The notes under the pieces were generated by a model. That model was not told the origin of the DNA. It ran no database searches and worked only from the letters and a program-made list of their open reading frames with translations. From contig JANJXV010000014.1 of assembly GCA_024803745.1 (NCBI GenBank), positions 725,001-789,000 on the forward strand: a stretch of DNA of 64,000 nt. The letters are read 5' to 3'. The DNA comes from Megascapheus bottae. Lineage: Eukaryota; Chordata; Mammalia; Rodentia; Geomyidae. The position numbers and the translations under genes were made by a program. Shown here in pieces: positions 44,643 to 57,054 of the stretch; position 1 is the stretch's first letter; every line of letters begins with the position of its first letter.

Positions 44643-44896
44643 AAGAATATATATCCTAATACTGATACAATCTTCTAGTCTTGTAGTGTATTGTTAATTT
44701 TAGAGCCTCATTGGAAAATCATCTTTGAAGACTCCAAAAGTGAGATTATTCTCATAAACAAGTACAAAATCAAATGCCATAGTGACTTTGGAGATGGATC
44801 ACTGACAGAAATCACCCTGTCAAAGAAAACATTTTAAAGAGTAATTTCATCAGTGTAGCAAAATGGAGGTATGTTCCTTAAAAAGGAAAATACAGG

Positions 44897-45098
44897 TTTT
44901 TTTTTTTGGGAGGGGGCTCCATCATGGGGCTTGAACTCTGGGCCTGGGCGTTGTTCCTGAACTCTTCTGCTCAAGGCTACCACCCTACCCCTTGAACCAG
45001 AGTGCTCAGAGTGGTTAATTGGAGTTAAGAGTCTCAGGGATTTAGTGTCTGGCTTCTGAGTATCTAGGATCATAGGTATGAGCCACCACACCCAGCTT
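44897..45098 (-). mobile_element. 7SL/B1-like plus tRNA-like dimeric SINE
   Basis: Antisense: a T-run and GGGGCTTGAACTCTGGGCC start, then CTCTTCTGCTCAAGGCTACC, ending with ATGAGCCACCACACCCAGC. Confidence 0.87.
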
Positions 45099-45454
45099 AA
45101 AACAAAGAAATTTTTCCAATGGAAAAATGATTTTCTGCTCACATTTGGTAAGCAGAAAGACATAAGTAAAAAAAAAGAATACTTAGAAACAGTTTCAGAA
45201 AGAAGGATCATATGGTATGCACTATTTCTTAAAACACTTTTCATTTTGGAGTAAGTTTAGATTTACAGAAATGTCACAATAATAGTGTTTTTGTATAGTA
45301 TGTCTTATTAAGTTTCTTTTATATATAACAGTATTGTAATACATAATAAAACCACTTATTTAGGTATTTATTAATACATATCTCTCTGTATAATACACTT
45401 ATATTATATATTATATATAAGAATATATATTGTAAAAAAAAAGAATATATATTG

Positions 45455-45805
45455 TAAGGAGTTGGCTCATGGGATTAAGACTGAGAAATCCCCAGGTCTG
45501 TGGCTAGCAAGTTACAGACCTAGGGAAGCTAATGTGTAATTTCAATCTGACAGGTCAGAAATGAAACATCCTAGCTCAAGCAAAAAAGAACTAGCCCTTA
45601 CTCAGCCTTTTATTTCCACTCATATCTTCAATGGACTGGGTGAGGCCCACCCATTCTAAATAGGCAATCTACTCTACTCATCTATCCATTCAAATATTAA
45701 CCTCATCAAGAAATGCCCTCACAGACACACCCAGAACAATATTCAATTAAATGTCTGAGCACCCTATGGCCTAGTCAAGTTACTACATAAAATTAACCAT
45801 CTCAG
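45455..45805 (+). mobile_element. Ancient L1 (L1M-type) 3' end
   Basis: GGAGTTGGCTCATGGGATTA, GGACTGGGTGAGGCCCACCC, CCCTCACAGACACACCCAG and ACATAAAATTAACCATC are hallmarks of an old mammalian L1 3' UTR as I recall it. No coding potential. Confidence 0.65.
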
Positions 45806-46792
45806 CTATACATGCTATTTTTAATCTACTAAATAGAATGTCCAACTTGCCAGATCACTTTGTAAGTGACACCCTTCATTTAAAGTGTTCACAGCGAGTA
45901 GGCAGCTTTCCAGATGTCCTCACAAGGCTGTCCTATCAATTCAGCTGCGAGCTGGAAATACTCCATTAGTTAGCTCTGCCTGAAGCCATTATTTTTCAAT
46001 CAAATAACTTAGTTACATATTATGAAAATGAATAAAATATGAATGAAAAAATTTTTGCTTCTATAAACATTAGGTTGAGTATGTTAGAAAAAGTAGATCC
46101 ATATACCTAATTCAAAATCTGATTTCAAATAGATGTGAGCCATGGAGATGATGAAATACTGAGAGGGAAGGGAAGGGAATCTAGAATTCTGAACTGAGAT
46201 TCCTTCTCAAATGTTTTTCAGTTCTTGTCTTATTTTAAAGCAAATTGAAACTGAAAATCCTAGAAACTGCCATATTGGTATAGTTCAAGCACAAAAAGGG
46301 GCGTGGGAGGGAGGATTTCCAGTCAGGTAACCACTCTCAAAGCAAAGATATTGGCCTCAAGTGAAAGACTGGAATGAGGCAGATGACTATATGCTTATAT
46401 TAATATCAATGCAGTTAGTCTGTGGATTGCCTTTCAGAGAAGCTTCTTAAAAATTTTTTGAGTACCTCTGTGCTTGTTTTCAATATTCATAGGTGTTATA
46501 TTAAGACATTTAGTTACTTTTAACAACTGTTTCACCATTCCTGATAGTTTTGTTGCTTGCTCATTCTTTTCATTCTATATGTTATTTCTTTATGTCTTCA
46601 TAAACAGCTACTCTACATAAAACAGTTAAAATAGCTTACTTCCCACTGCTTTGTTGTCTTTGCAAACTACTGTTCCCATGATTATACATGTGGAATCTGA
46701 TGGGGTAGCCTACAGGGTGCTTTCCTATGGAGATTTAGCTTGTGCTAGTTGCTGGAAGGACCAACATAGCTCTCCATAAGAATACTGGCTGA
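45806..46792. other. No recognisable feature
   Basis: Unique AT-rich sequence. Confidence 0.5.
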
Positions 46793-46911
46793 GGAAGTGG
46801 TGCTGTGGCTCAAAGTGGTAGAGTGCTAACCTTGAAATAAAGAGCTCAGGGACAGGGCTCAGGCCTAGAGTTCATGCCCCACAAGAGAAAAAAAAAAAAA
46901 AAAAAAAAAAG
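46793..46911 (+). mobile_element. Solitary right-type tRNA-like SINE monomer
   Basis: GAAGTGGTGCTGTGGCTC, TGCTAACCTTGA and AGAGTTCATGCCCC, followed by an A-tail of more than 20 bases. No left monomer. Confidence 0.8.
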
Positions 46912-47030
46912 GGAATACAGGCTTAAAGCCAAGATCAGGTTCAGTTTTCTCTCCTGGCTGAAATTTGAAGCCAGTTTTCCCAATTTGCAATTTACAGTAT
47001 TCCTATTGGCATCTTCCCTCAGTTCTTGCT

Positions 47031-47032
<2 letters not shown>

Positions 47033-47079
<47 letters not shown>
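47033..47079. repeat. (TA)n microsatellite
   Basis: About 23 TA units. Confidence 0.97.
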
Positions 47080-47081
<2 letters not shown>

Positions 47082-47277
47082 TGTGTTTTCAAACTCTAAC
47101 TTGATTCTAGTTGGTCTTTTAAATATTTTTCAAGGGAAGGGGTTTAGAATAAAAGCTTATTTATATACTTCTATAGAGTGTAGTAACAAATCAAAATGTT
47201 TGGTTTAGGGTCTAATTACACTCCAGCAGAAATATTTGCCACTGCCATTGGAAGTGGAAGACCTAACCTTTTTAGTT

Positions 47278-47490
47278 TTGGTGATGGTACTGGAGCTTGA
47301 ATTCAGGTCCTTGCACTCACTGGGTTTTTGCTCAAGTATGGTTTTCTACCACGCAAACCACACCTCTATTTCTAGCTTTCTGATGGTTAACTGGAAATGA
47401 AGAGTTACAGGTGTTTTTCTGTTCAGGCTAGCTTTGAACTGCAATCCTCAGATCTCAGTTAGATTACAGGTGTAAGGTACCAACACTTAT
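47278..47490 (-). mobile_element. 7SL/B1-like plus tRNA-like dimeric SINE (diverged)
   Basis: Antisense: GGAGCTTGAATTCAGGTCC, CTTTCTGATGGTTAACTGG and AACTGCAATCCTCAGATC mark its parts. The T-rich end is eroded. Confidence 0.78.
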
Positions 47491-47527
47491 CTTCTTCCTA
47501 ATTTGTGAAATTAAAAAAAATTTTTTC

Positions 47528-47760
47528 AGCTAGGTGCGGTGGCTCACATCTGTAATCCTAGCTACTCAGGAGGCTGAGATCTGAGGATCATGGTTCAAAG
47601 CCAGCCCTGGCACTAAAAAGTCTGTGAGACTCTTATCTCTGATTAATCAGCAGAACACTGGGAGTGGCACTATGGCTCAAGGGGTAGGGTGGTAGCCTTG
47701 AGCTGAAGAACTCAGGGACAGTGTTCAGGCCCAAAGTTCAAGTCCCATGACCAACAACAA
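47528..47760 (+). mobile_element. 7SL/B1-like plus tRNA-like dimeric SINE
   Basis: Near-complete dimer: GCTAGGTGCGGTGGCTCAC, TACTCAGGAGGCTGAGATC, ACTCTTATCTCTGATTAATC, then the right monomer with TATGGCTCAAGGGGTAGGG and AAGTTCAAGTCCC. Confidence 0.9.
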
Positions 47761-47959
47761 CAAAAAATTTCATTCTGTCTGTTTTCCCAGCACATGGTGC
47801 ACTGTTGTGATTTTAAAGGGTCAAAGATCTATGATTATTTTTGTATTTTCCATTTTAAAATAACCAAACTTTGGCTGAGAAAAGCTAAATGACTCATCCA
47901 ACTCATGAGAGAAGGACTAGAAACTGCTTTATGTCCAATTTAGTAGTTTAGAAAAAATA

Positions 47960-47984
47960 TTTTTTTCTTTCTTTTCTTTCTTTC

Positions 47985-48036
<52 letters not shown>

Positions 48037-48097
48037 TTTTTTTTGCTCTCTCTCCCCCCCCCTCTCTCTTCCACCTTCCCTCCCCTTCTCCCTCCCC
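47960..48097. repeat. (CTTT)n and polypyrimidine tract
   Basis: About 15 or more CTTT units, a T-run, CTCTCTC and C-runs. Almost pure pyrimidine for about 135 bp, at the tail of the antisense SINE at 48098. Confidence 0.95.
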
Positions 48098-48334
48098 GTT
48101 GCTGGTCCTGGAGCTTGAACTCAGTGCATGAATGGGGACTGTCCCTGGGCCTCTTTTTGCTCAAGGCTAGTGTCCTGTCACTTGAGCCACAGCACTTTCA
48201 GCTTTTTTGAGTAGTTTATTGGAGATAAACCTCTCACAGGAACTTTTCTACCTGGATTGGCTTCAAACCATGATCCTCAGATCTCAGCTTCTTGAATAGC
48301 AAGGATCATAGGCCAGAGCCACCAGTACCAGGCA
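48098..48334 (-). mobile_element. 7SL/B1-like plus tRNA-like dimeric SINE
   Basis: Antisense: TGGAGCTTGAACTCAGTG, GCTCAAGGCTAGTGTCCTG, CCTCAGATCTCAGCTTCTTG and CCAGAGCCACCAGTACC. The neighbouring (CTTT)n and pyrimidine tract (about 47960-48097) lies where its tail would be. Confidence 0.87.
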
Positions 48335-48698
48335 AAAATCTTAATACTCATTAGACCTGCTTTTAAAAGGCTTGTTATATTAAGTTCCACCAACAACTGT
48401 TTATATTATATCAAGTTCTTTAATTTTATATTTATACATACTCAAATCTAGTATATCTTTCCATGTATAATTACTTATATACATAAGTAAATCCAGGATT
48501 AAATAGAAACTATTATAAATATTAACAAACATATAGAAAAAAATAACTATAAGGAAGCTATGTTAGAATTCTAATCTAATCTTTCCCTAAGATATGGTTT
48601 TAAAAATAAAAATAATTGTGCATGAAACATTAGTTTTTATTTATGCACAAGAGAAATAATGAGAGACAAAATGGAGAGAAATGATCATCTAGATTTTT

Positions 48699-48889
48699 TT
48701 TTTTTGCCAGTCCTGGGCTTGAGCTCAGGGCATGAGCACTGTCCTTGGACTTTCTCAAGGCTAGAGCTCTACCACTTGAGCCTCAGCACCACTTCCAGCT
48801 TTTTTCTATGTATGTGGTACCGAGGAATTGAACCCGGGTCTTTGTGCATGCAAGGCAAGCACTTTACCACTAGGCCAAACTCCAGGCCC
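48699..48889 (-). mobile_element. IDL-Geo-type dimeric SINE
   Basis: Antisense complete copy with CCCAGGCC-like right end and GGTACCGAGGAATTGAACCC B-box region. Perfect 14-bp flanking repeat TCATCTAGATTTTT at 48685-48698 and 48890-48903; the first overlaps the poly-T tail. Confidence 0.93.
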
Positions 48890-49005
48890 TCATCTAGATT
48901 TTTATATACTAGGTTTCAAGTAACCTTTTAAATAATTTGTCCATTGCATTAATTCCAGGGTAAAATTATAATTACATGAATGTGTCAATAAAAAAAATAA
49001 GGTGA

Positions 49006-49241
49006 ACCAGGCACAGTGGCTCATTGCCTGTAATCCTAGATACTCAGGAGGCTGAGATCTGAGGAGCACAATTCAAAGCCAGCCCAGGCACTAAAGTCCT
49101 TGAGACTCATCTCAAATTGACCACTAGAAAACTGTAAGTGGCACTGTGGCTTCAGGGTTAGGGCAGTAGACTTGAACTGAAGAGCTGAGAGACAGTGCCC
49201 AGGTACAGAGTTCAAGCCCCACAACCAACAGGGAAAAAAAA
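49006..49241 (+). mobile_element. 7SL/B1-like plus tRNA-like dimeric SINE
   Basis: CCAGGCACAGTGGCTCATTG start, TACTCAGGAGGCTGAGATC, right monomer GGCACTGTGGCTTCAGGG, A-tail. Flanking repeat TAAGGTGA at 48998-49005 and 49245-49252. Confidence 0.87.
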
Positions 49242-49572
49242 AGGTAAGGTGAGATTTTTTTATGGGTACTATTTGTCAACAGTTCCCTAGGAAATTTGTC
49301 AACATGTGGTCTCTATCAATACAAAATTAATAATATAGTTTAGGGAAAGCAAGGGAGAAAATTGGAAACAATCAGTAAGGCTGACATTTCCATGTAGGGA
49401 ATCTTGCTATCAGAGAATCTGAGAGGAATGGATTATGATACAGCACTCCAAAGTTATGAATGACTGATAAAAGTGACAGCAGGTTTCTTAAATGATAATT
49501 TCAATTTTTTCCACTTCGTTATTTTTATGGCTTTCAAAGTTAAACTAATTAGGACATTTCTTTGTCCTCCCT

Positions 49573-49623
49573 TTGTGGTATTAGGGACTAAACTCAAGAC
49601 CTTGTGTTTGTTTGGCAAAGGAA
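49573..49623 (-). mobile_element. ID-like fragment
   Basis: Antisense GGTATTAGGGACTAAACTC and AAGACCTTGTGTTTG resemble the 3' half of an ID element; the 5' half is missing. Confidence 0.4.
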
Positions 49624-51002
49624 GTACTAAAATTGGGATGTTTTAAAACTAATTGGGTTATTTCTTAAAGCTCTTTTTAGATGACTTGATCTTAAATATC
49701 TCTTTCTCAATTTTTCATTGAGTTCTTTTCTCCAGAAGACTGTCCAAGAATATTTTAGGGTCTTTAACTTTCAGTTCGGTATTATAACAAAAGGGAGGAA
49801 TTTTTCTTCTTTCTTTTCTTTTCCCATTCACTGTTTGTTTATTTGTTGCTTTGTATACCCCAATTCCACCTCTCTAAAATCTCTGGCATGAAGTTCTATC
49901 TGCTTCTTGGGAAGATATTATTTCAGCCAAGTGAGAAATTAATTTGAATGTGATTGTACTTAGGGATTTTCTTTCTGGAGAATTGTGAACCTTTGAAAAT
50001 CTGTTATGTGAGGACTGTTCACAGCATGAGCTACATGTGCTACTACTCTTACAAAGCACTTACAGATGAAGGAATTTATGAGTTTCTGAGTGGGGGCTGA
50101 GGCTGGAGCATGGAATGGTAGTCTTGTTACCCTGGGAAGCTTGGACACACTGATGTGGAAGAAGGTGATTACAGTGAGGAAATTTGTAAAATGGTGTTCC
50201 TTAAATCACCTATTTATCAGTAATTATTGTTATTATTTACTAAATGATTAAGGAATTGCTCAAGGCATTGCTTTGTTCTTTTTAACTTTAAGCATTTATA
50301 TAATAACATGAAACATTAAAGATGAGTAATTTAAATGACTGATATTACACTTACTTTAAATCTGTTAGGAATTTTAAAAGTTAAAACATGGATCTATTTC
50401 ATTGCCTGTACGTGAACACAGAATCTCCAAAGATGTATCCCAGAAATGAGTGGGCACCCTGTCTCATCTCTGCTCCCAGAGAGCTGGAAGACATGGTACC
50501 AGCAATGTACACATATTTGTGCTTCAAATGTCCTTGTGTTATTTTATTATTCTTAATAACACTGATGATTTCACTGTCCAATTCTCAGTGACTCAACAAT
50601 GGTAGAAGCGGTGTCAAATTAAACAACAGATTATTTCAAATTGCTTGGAAAATGTCCTTCTTCAACATCTCCTGAGACAGAGGCCAAAGTGAGAGTAGAG
50701 AGGCTTTCACACCACAGCCCAAAGGGAAGCAGCAGGTGCCAGGTGGCATTTTCTCAGGAGACCCAGATTATTCATTATTTTAGTGTTTATGATGTGGACA
50801 CCTTCAAAGTGAAAAATTAATTTCCCTTTTGGATTACTACAGACATTATTTTTAATGCTGGAGTTTTCCACATCAGCCTTGGTCACATTTTTTCCTGCAT
50901 CACATGGTTATTTCCATAAGCACAGTAAAAATAGATTTTAAGAGATTTCATTCTTCTCCAGATTTCTTTTCTGACATTCATAATGACAACTTTTCTTTAA
51001 AG
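49624..51002. other. No recognisable feature
   Basis: Unique-looking. The short open frames at 49874-50148 and 50388-50591 carry no known motif. Confidence 0.5.
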
Positions 51003-51207
51003 AAGAAAGCCAGAAAGAGAGAAAAAAAGAAGGGAAGGAAGGAAGGAAGGGAGGGAGGAATCAAGGAAGAAAGAAAAGATGGAAGGAAGAGAAGGATGGA
51101 GGGAAAAAGGAAAGGAAAAAAGAAAGAAATGAAGAGAGAAAAGAAAGGAAGGAAGGAAGGAAGGAAGGAAGGAAGGAAGGAAGGAAGGAAGGAAGGAAGG
51201 AAGGAAA
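51003..51207. repeat. (GGAA)n / polypurine tract
   Basis: Two runs of GGAA units (about 51033-51060 and 51145-51206) joined by almost pure A/G sequence. Over 190 bp of strand-asymmetric purine. Confidence 0.96.
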
Positions 51208-52426
51208 AGATAGGCACTTAGCACTATGCATTAAGCAAAGGATAAAATGTTTTATTAGGGGAGAGAGAAGCATAAAGTTCTCCTTTATATATCCAAAGGA
51301 TGAAATTCCACCCGTTTCTGTCTAAAAATTCCAAACAATTACAACACGAACTTTCCAACCAAGGCTAAGCTGGAAGATATTAAGATCATTTTGGACCTAT
51401 CTGAAGTCATGCCTGTCCACTTACATCTGTCACCCCAAACATGATCTGCTAGAGAACTGCAGGGACAAAAGGCCTTTTCAATCTATCCAGCTGCCTCCTG
51501 GCCCTGCCAGAGCATCCTTAAGCTGTGCCCAAGCCAGAGGAGCATGAAATCAACTGGTTTCCTCTCCCTCTTTTCACTGCTCCATGCCTACACTGACCCA
51601 TCCACTCCTGTTTTGAGCTGCTGAAGAAGCTTCTCTGGCCAGCTCCTCCCTGGCCATGTCTGCACATGGGGCAGCCTCTGGAGAGAAGCACATTCCACAC
51701 AAAAACCTCCTCAGTACTAGCCAGAAAACATATAGAGGAATTTTGATGTCATTTCCTTTGAAAGGGGTTATTAGGATAGATTATTTAAATGTCCTTATAA
51801 AATACTGTGTTTAACATAGTAACAAGTTATTCAATTTCTCTGGTAGATAAATGCACTGTAAATATGATAGCACGCAGTGAAGAACAATCTCACATTTTAC
51901 TTTAGCATTATGTAATAGTGATTATGCTTTAGCTGGATTCTGAGGAAAGAGATGCAACTTACTTCTATATAGCACATTGTAGAGAGGTAAGGAATGGTGG
52001 GGCAATTCCTGTCTGGTTAGGTTTAGAGGGGTCATGTTTTTTCTTTCTCTTTCTGTAAGTTTTAGGTATAATGAGAGTAATAGCTGTAGATTCAAGTTTA
52101 TCATTAGCTTTAGAATGACAAATAGCTTCTTTGTCATTCTAAGCGGCAAAGACCACTATTGATGGAGAGAAAGGAAAGGAGAGACAAGCCTCTAAGAGGT
52201 TCAACTAGACAAATACTGGAGGATGCTACTCCTGAAACCAGGGGCACTGAGCTTGCATTACAGTGACTGAGAATAGCTAATGAGAGTGAATACTGAATTA
52301 TACCTAAACACTTGAATTTCTTCAGCTGTTATTCTAGATTGTGTCACAGTATGCAGAAAATTTGTACCAATGCAGATACTCCCATGCTTCTGTGAAATTC
52401 TATTTTATAGAGAAACTAATTGCATT
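51208..52426. other. No recognisable feature
   Basis: 51400-51700 is GC-richer than its surroundings but has no recognisable repeat or coding motif. Confidence 0.5.
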
Positions 52427-52600
52427 GGGCTGGAAGAGTGGTCTAGTGGTAAAGTGCTTCCTAGCATGCACAAAGCACTGGATTCGACTCCTCAGTAGCA
52501 CATACACAGAAAAAGCCTGAAATGGCTCAAGTGATAGAGTGCTAGCCTTGAAAAAGTCCAAGGACAGTGCCCAGGCCCTGAGTTCAAACCCCAGAATTGG
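52427..52600 (+). mobile_element. IDL-Geo-type dimeric SINE
   Basis: Left monomer GGGCTGGAAGAGTGGTC with GGATTCGACTCC. The right monomer has lost a few bases at its start (CCTGAAATGGCTCAAG). The A-tail has become a purine tract to about 52661. Confidence 0.9.
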
Positions 52601-52661
52601 TGAAGAAGAAAAAGAAGGAGGAGGAAGAGAAAGAGGAGGAGGAGGAGAAGAAAAGAAAAAA
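52601..52661. repeat. Polypurine tail of SINE
   Basis: GAA/GGA mixture in place of the simple A-tail of the SINE at 52427-52600. Confidence 0.88.
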
Positions 52662-52683
52662 ATAACTGCACTTAGTTTGATTA

Positions 52684-52727
52684 TATCCATCCATCCACCC
52701 ATTCATCCACTCACCCAATCCATATGA
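52684..52727. repeat. Degenerate (CCAT)n repeat
   Basis: ATCCATCCATCCACCC with diverging units after it. Confidence 0.8.
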
Positions 52728-55564
52728 CCATGTGTTCAGTTTTATTAAACACCTACTTAATATGTATAATGTGCTGTGAAAGAAATCATATGCTTCAAAT
52801 CTAAGCTGACGTGACATGATTAATATTTGAAAATGACAAAGAAGAAAAAGAAGGTCCTTAACATTTCTAATGATGATAATATAGTTCTACAATCATGAGC
52901 TTCAAAATTTTTCTCATTGTGGGTATCTTCTACCAAAATGTCAATGAATCAGAAATCCATTTAAGAAGTTTTCATGCTGCAAAGCATCTTTTTAAAATTC
53001 ATGCATAAAGATTGATTTTCATCCTTTTCACTTATGAGGATAGAGACAATAAGAGCTCCATATCCTGGCTGTCATGATTGTTACTGGAAGAGTACTTCAC
53101 TAACTTCCATTCAGGCAGAGGAGTGGCAAAATGTGCTCTGAAAGAGTACCAGGCCTACCTTTTCTCAGGCAGAAAGCACATCTTTGAGAGAGGACTTGAT
53201 GTGGAGAATGGAGCACATGCTTAGCAACATATTTAAACCAGGGATGGCAAAGTAGGAGAAGGAAAGGTGATTACTCCTTAATGACTGGTGATGACAAGTA
53301 CTTTCAAACTGGTCAATCAGTTGAGATCCAACAACAGAATTGTCTTTGGAAGTTATTCATTTATTGAGCACTGGGGTTTTCTAATATAGGTTAGTTATTA
53401 GCTTCTCATTATGTATCTCATGGTTTACTTAAAGAGGTAATGTTTTACCACATTAGAATACAGACAAATTGTGAGAAATTAGAAGGCTATGTGTTCTGAG
53501 ATAATGTTATAAATGTTATTTTGTGGAAAGTAGCAGGAAGAAGCTAGAAAGTGGGCTAAATCAAGCAGTGAATAGCACAAACTCAGGAAAAACAAGTACC
53601 ATCAGAAGAGGGATGACATGGACTGAAAAGGAAGAGAGAGGGGTGCAGAAGGTAGGAAAGATTTTAGCCTGATTTGGCCCTTGAAAAATAGAGTTGAATA
53701 ATGAGACTGGTACAAGACAAGATAGGTAGTGAGTAGCTCATATTTGCAGATAGTCACACAATTACAACCCTTTTTTCATTTCATTTCTGTAGTCAATCCA
53801 TATGCTGTACCATCATACCACCAATATCAACACCATCAATTCTCACCACTCTCATTATCACCATGCTAGCCATTCTTTTCATGCCTTATTGTTGTTTCAA
53901 AAAGTACACTGGGCAAAGTAATTTTTCTTTTCCAAAAATACCGAACTAGTTTGAACAAAACTTTCCTGCAGGTTCTCTCAAACACCACAATGTGTTGTCT
54001 GAAGTATCTCTATGATTCTCATTCAATCGACTCACTTACCTGATATTTCATCAAACCTGTTTTGGTGGTCAACCTGATACTGTTACTGCTATCTGAAATA
54101 TTTACTCTGAAATGAATAGTGCTTAAGGATGGAGTCTTGTCCTTTGTGTTTAATGTTTTGTCAAGTGCCGGGTACATTTCTGGCACTTTGTATTTAGCAA
54201 GCTTAACAAAGCACACCCAGGCTGAAGGATACCACATCTGCTGTCCTTCAATGCAACAAAAACAAGCCCAGTGGTCTCCATTGGTGGTGACAGATTACAC
54301 TGGGTAGGGAGGCCCTTATCATGATCCACATGAAACAGAGTAATGTTTCTAATCTATCTCCACAAATACTAGAAAAAGCCTGAATGGAAATAATGTACAT
54401 ACAGAAAAAACTGCTTTGCTTAACTAGTGCTATTTCTACAGTCTGTAATAGTGGTACACTGCCAAGTGTGGAAACCCAGAGTCACTTAAAATTACTAAGG
54501 TGGTAAACCTAAGATGGGTAGAGAGAGTTTCGGTAGATAGTCTTTCAATTAGGGAAAAAAGGAAACTATTGACCCTTGGTACTCATTTAACACAATGCTT
54601 TAATCAAGAATGGGGAGTTAATGAAGACTAAGAAATTGCTTTCAGGTTTAATTCTAGAGACTATTTATTCTGAAAATCTTATCTAATAAAAGATTTTATG
54701 ACTTCTTGATGTTATAAAGTATTTCCAAATTATTATTTAAATAACAAAAAGTAGAATTTACAAACTAGCCTTTTTCTTTTTCTTTGTTTAGGAAAGTCTG
54801 GCTATTACTGCTACTACTGCTTTCTCCATGTGTTTAAAATGATGCATTGAGTGGGAAGAGGGCCTGTGAAGATGAGAAACTTATTTCAATAATGAATATG
54901 GTAACTATATTGGTCAAGCATTCAGTTAGTAAATATTGCATAAAGCCATTATCATTCACTGCAGAACTTAAAAAGCTGAATTAATCCAGTAAACTGGCTA
55001 CTAAATTAGTGGGCCTTGTATATTTTAGAACCATCTTTACTGCATGAAAAATCAAAAGGATGGTCTTTCTTCTTCAGATAATTGTTTGTTTTCCCTTTAA
55101 AGTAATGTGAGCTCATCCCACAAGAATGCACACCAACCACCAAAAGGGTTAATATTTCCAATTCCTTCACTGAGGCTTGGTTACATAAAAGCAAAATGCC
55201 ACAGCCCATTAAAACATCAGGCATTCTGCTTTATAGGATATATATATTTAAATCTATACACTCCCATGTTTTTTAAGGAGCCATGTAATTTAATAAGTGC
55301 TAATCAATACTATTTTAACAGAAGACAGAAGAAAAATTCCTTCCAGGTAGATATTAAAGAAAACCAAAAAATAAAATGCATGGGAAAATGTATTTATTCA
55401 TAGTGATCCATAATCTCAGTTGTTTAATCTACAAACTTAATCAATACTATTTGAAAGGGTATGCAATAAAAATAAAATATCCTTAATAAATATCCTATTA
55501 CTAAATTAGGGCTGATACAGCTAATCAAATACAAAAATTAAGAAGCTAAATTATTTATAAAATA
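52728..55564. other. No recognisable feature
   Basis: Unique AT-rich sequence. TTTTATTAAACACCTACTT near 52740 resembles an old LINE/MIR phrase only. Confidence 0.5.
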
Positions 55565-55850
55565 GAAAAAAGAATGAGTAAAATTCCACTGTATATATGT
55601 ATACCACTTTTTCTTCATCCATTTCACCACTGAGGGGGTATCTGGGCTGATTCCATACCTTGGCTATGATGAATAGTGCTGCAATAAACATGGCTATGCT
55701 GGTGTTTTACCATTTGTAAAGACAAGGACAGACTTGGGAAAAAATTATGTCAAGTGAAGTAATTCAGGTCCAGAAAGACAAAGGATCCATGTTTTCCCTT
55801 ATATGTGAAAATGAGGAGGGAATTCTTTAAAGAAAAATAGGGCAGAGGAA
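55565..55850 (+). mobile_element. Ancient L1 3' region fragment
   Basis: CTTGGCTATGATGAATAGTG, CTGCAATAAACATGGCTATG and GTCAAGTGAAGTAATTCAGG are the usual landmarks of old L1 ORF2-end/3' UTR sequence, here with internal deletions. Confidence 0.7.
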
Positions 55851-56211
55851 GGGAGTTGAGGAGTTTCAATGCAATAATGAAATAAAAAGAACACATATAA
55901 ATTAGTAATAGCCAAGAGGGATATATAACGGCAAGTCAAATACACATACATTGTGGTACACTAATAATATATATGCATATGGAATTTCTAGAGACTTCAG
56001 GGATGGAGATTGATTTGTATGTGAACAGTGATAGATTAACATAGATATGACTGTATAAGGAGAGTACAGAAAGGGTAAAGAAGGCACCCAGGGATAGAAC
56101 TCTGAGAAATACCAACTTTTTTAGAATGGAGCAAGGAAAGGATCTCTCTTAGGGTCTAAGATTGAAGTTACAGAGATGGAAGGAAAACTATAAAAGTGTA
56201 TCTAAAATTTT

Positions 56212-56405
56212 GGGCTGGGAGTTTGGCCTAGTGGTTAAAGTGCTTGCTTAGCATGCACAAAGACCAGGGTTCGATTCCTTGGTACCACATATATAGAAAA
56301 AGCTGGAAGTGGTGCTGAGGCTCAAGTGGTAGAGTTCTAGCCTTGAGAAAGTCCAAGGACAGTGCCCAGGCTCTGAGCTCAAGCCCAGGACTGGCAAAAA
56401 AAAAA
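56212..56405 (+). mobile_element. IDL-Geo-type dimeric SINE, GTGGTTAAAGTG subfamily
   Basis: Complete dimer with the subfamily marks GTGGTTAAAGTG, GCTGAGGCTC and GAGCTCAAGCCCAGG, ending in 10 A. Confidence 0.92.
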
Positions 56406-56851
56406 GTGATTGATCAATAGTGATAACTGCTTTAAAGAAACAGAGATTGGGTGGGTTATTGAGGTAGAACAAACTCCATGTAGGTTTTCTCAGGGATAGA
56501 AACCATTGCTTTCTGCAACCTGACTTTCCAGTGAAGAATGTATGACTGAATGAATAAAGGTTAAGGATTTAGAAACAATATAGACCATTCTCTCAAGAAG
56601 CTTACTGTAAAGAGAAGAGAAAGGAGTTTATTGTTGGAATTGAATGGGAAAGATCTAGAGGTGTTCATATCACAAAGAAATTGATAAAGTAGGATGTGTA
56701 GAGATAAATGCAATATAGAAAGACACATTACTTCTAGGAAAACAAAACTTTCTAAAATGTACACTTGCATATACATGTTTGAAGAAAAGCATTTGGAAAG
56801 AGAATATATTTTTTGAGGAAAGGTCAGATAGGATTAAAAACTCAGGGATAG

Positions 56852-57054
56852 GGGCCGGGAGTTTGGCCTAGTGGTTAAAGTGCTTGCCTAGCATGCATGA
56901 AGACCCGGGTTCGATTCCTCGGTACCACATACATAGAAAAAAGCCAGAAGTGGTGCTGAGGCTCAAGTGGTAGAGCTCTAGCCTTGACAAAGTCCAAGAA
57001 CAGTGCTCAGGCCCTGAGCTCAAGCCCAGGACTGGCAAAAAAAAAAAAAAAAAA
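56852..57054 (+). mobile_element. IDL-Geo-type dimeric SINE, young copy
   Basis: Nearly consensus dimer with an uninterrupted A-tail of about 22 bases. Flanking repeat AAAAACTCAGGGATAG (56836-56851) against AAAACCTCAGGGATAG (about 57055-57070). Carries the GTGGTTAAAGTG / GCTGAGGCTC marks. Confidence 0.94.

Noticed and set aside
45100..45244. 136-codon minus-strand frame 44834-45244 as a gene
   Set aside because: Most of it reads through an antisense SINE.
50904..51224. Lys/Glu/Arg-rich and Ser/Phe/Pro-rich open frames over 70 codons
   Set aside because: These are translations of the GGAA simple repeat.
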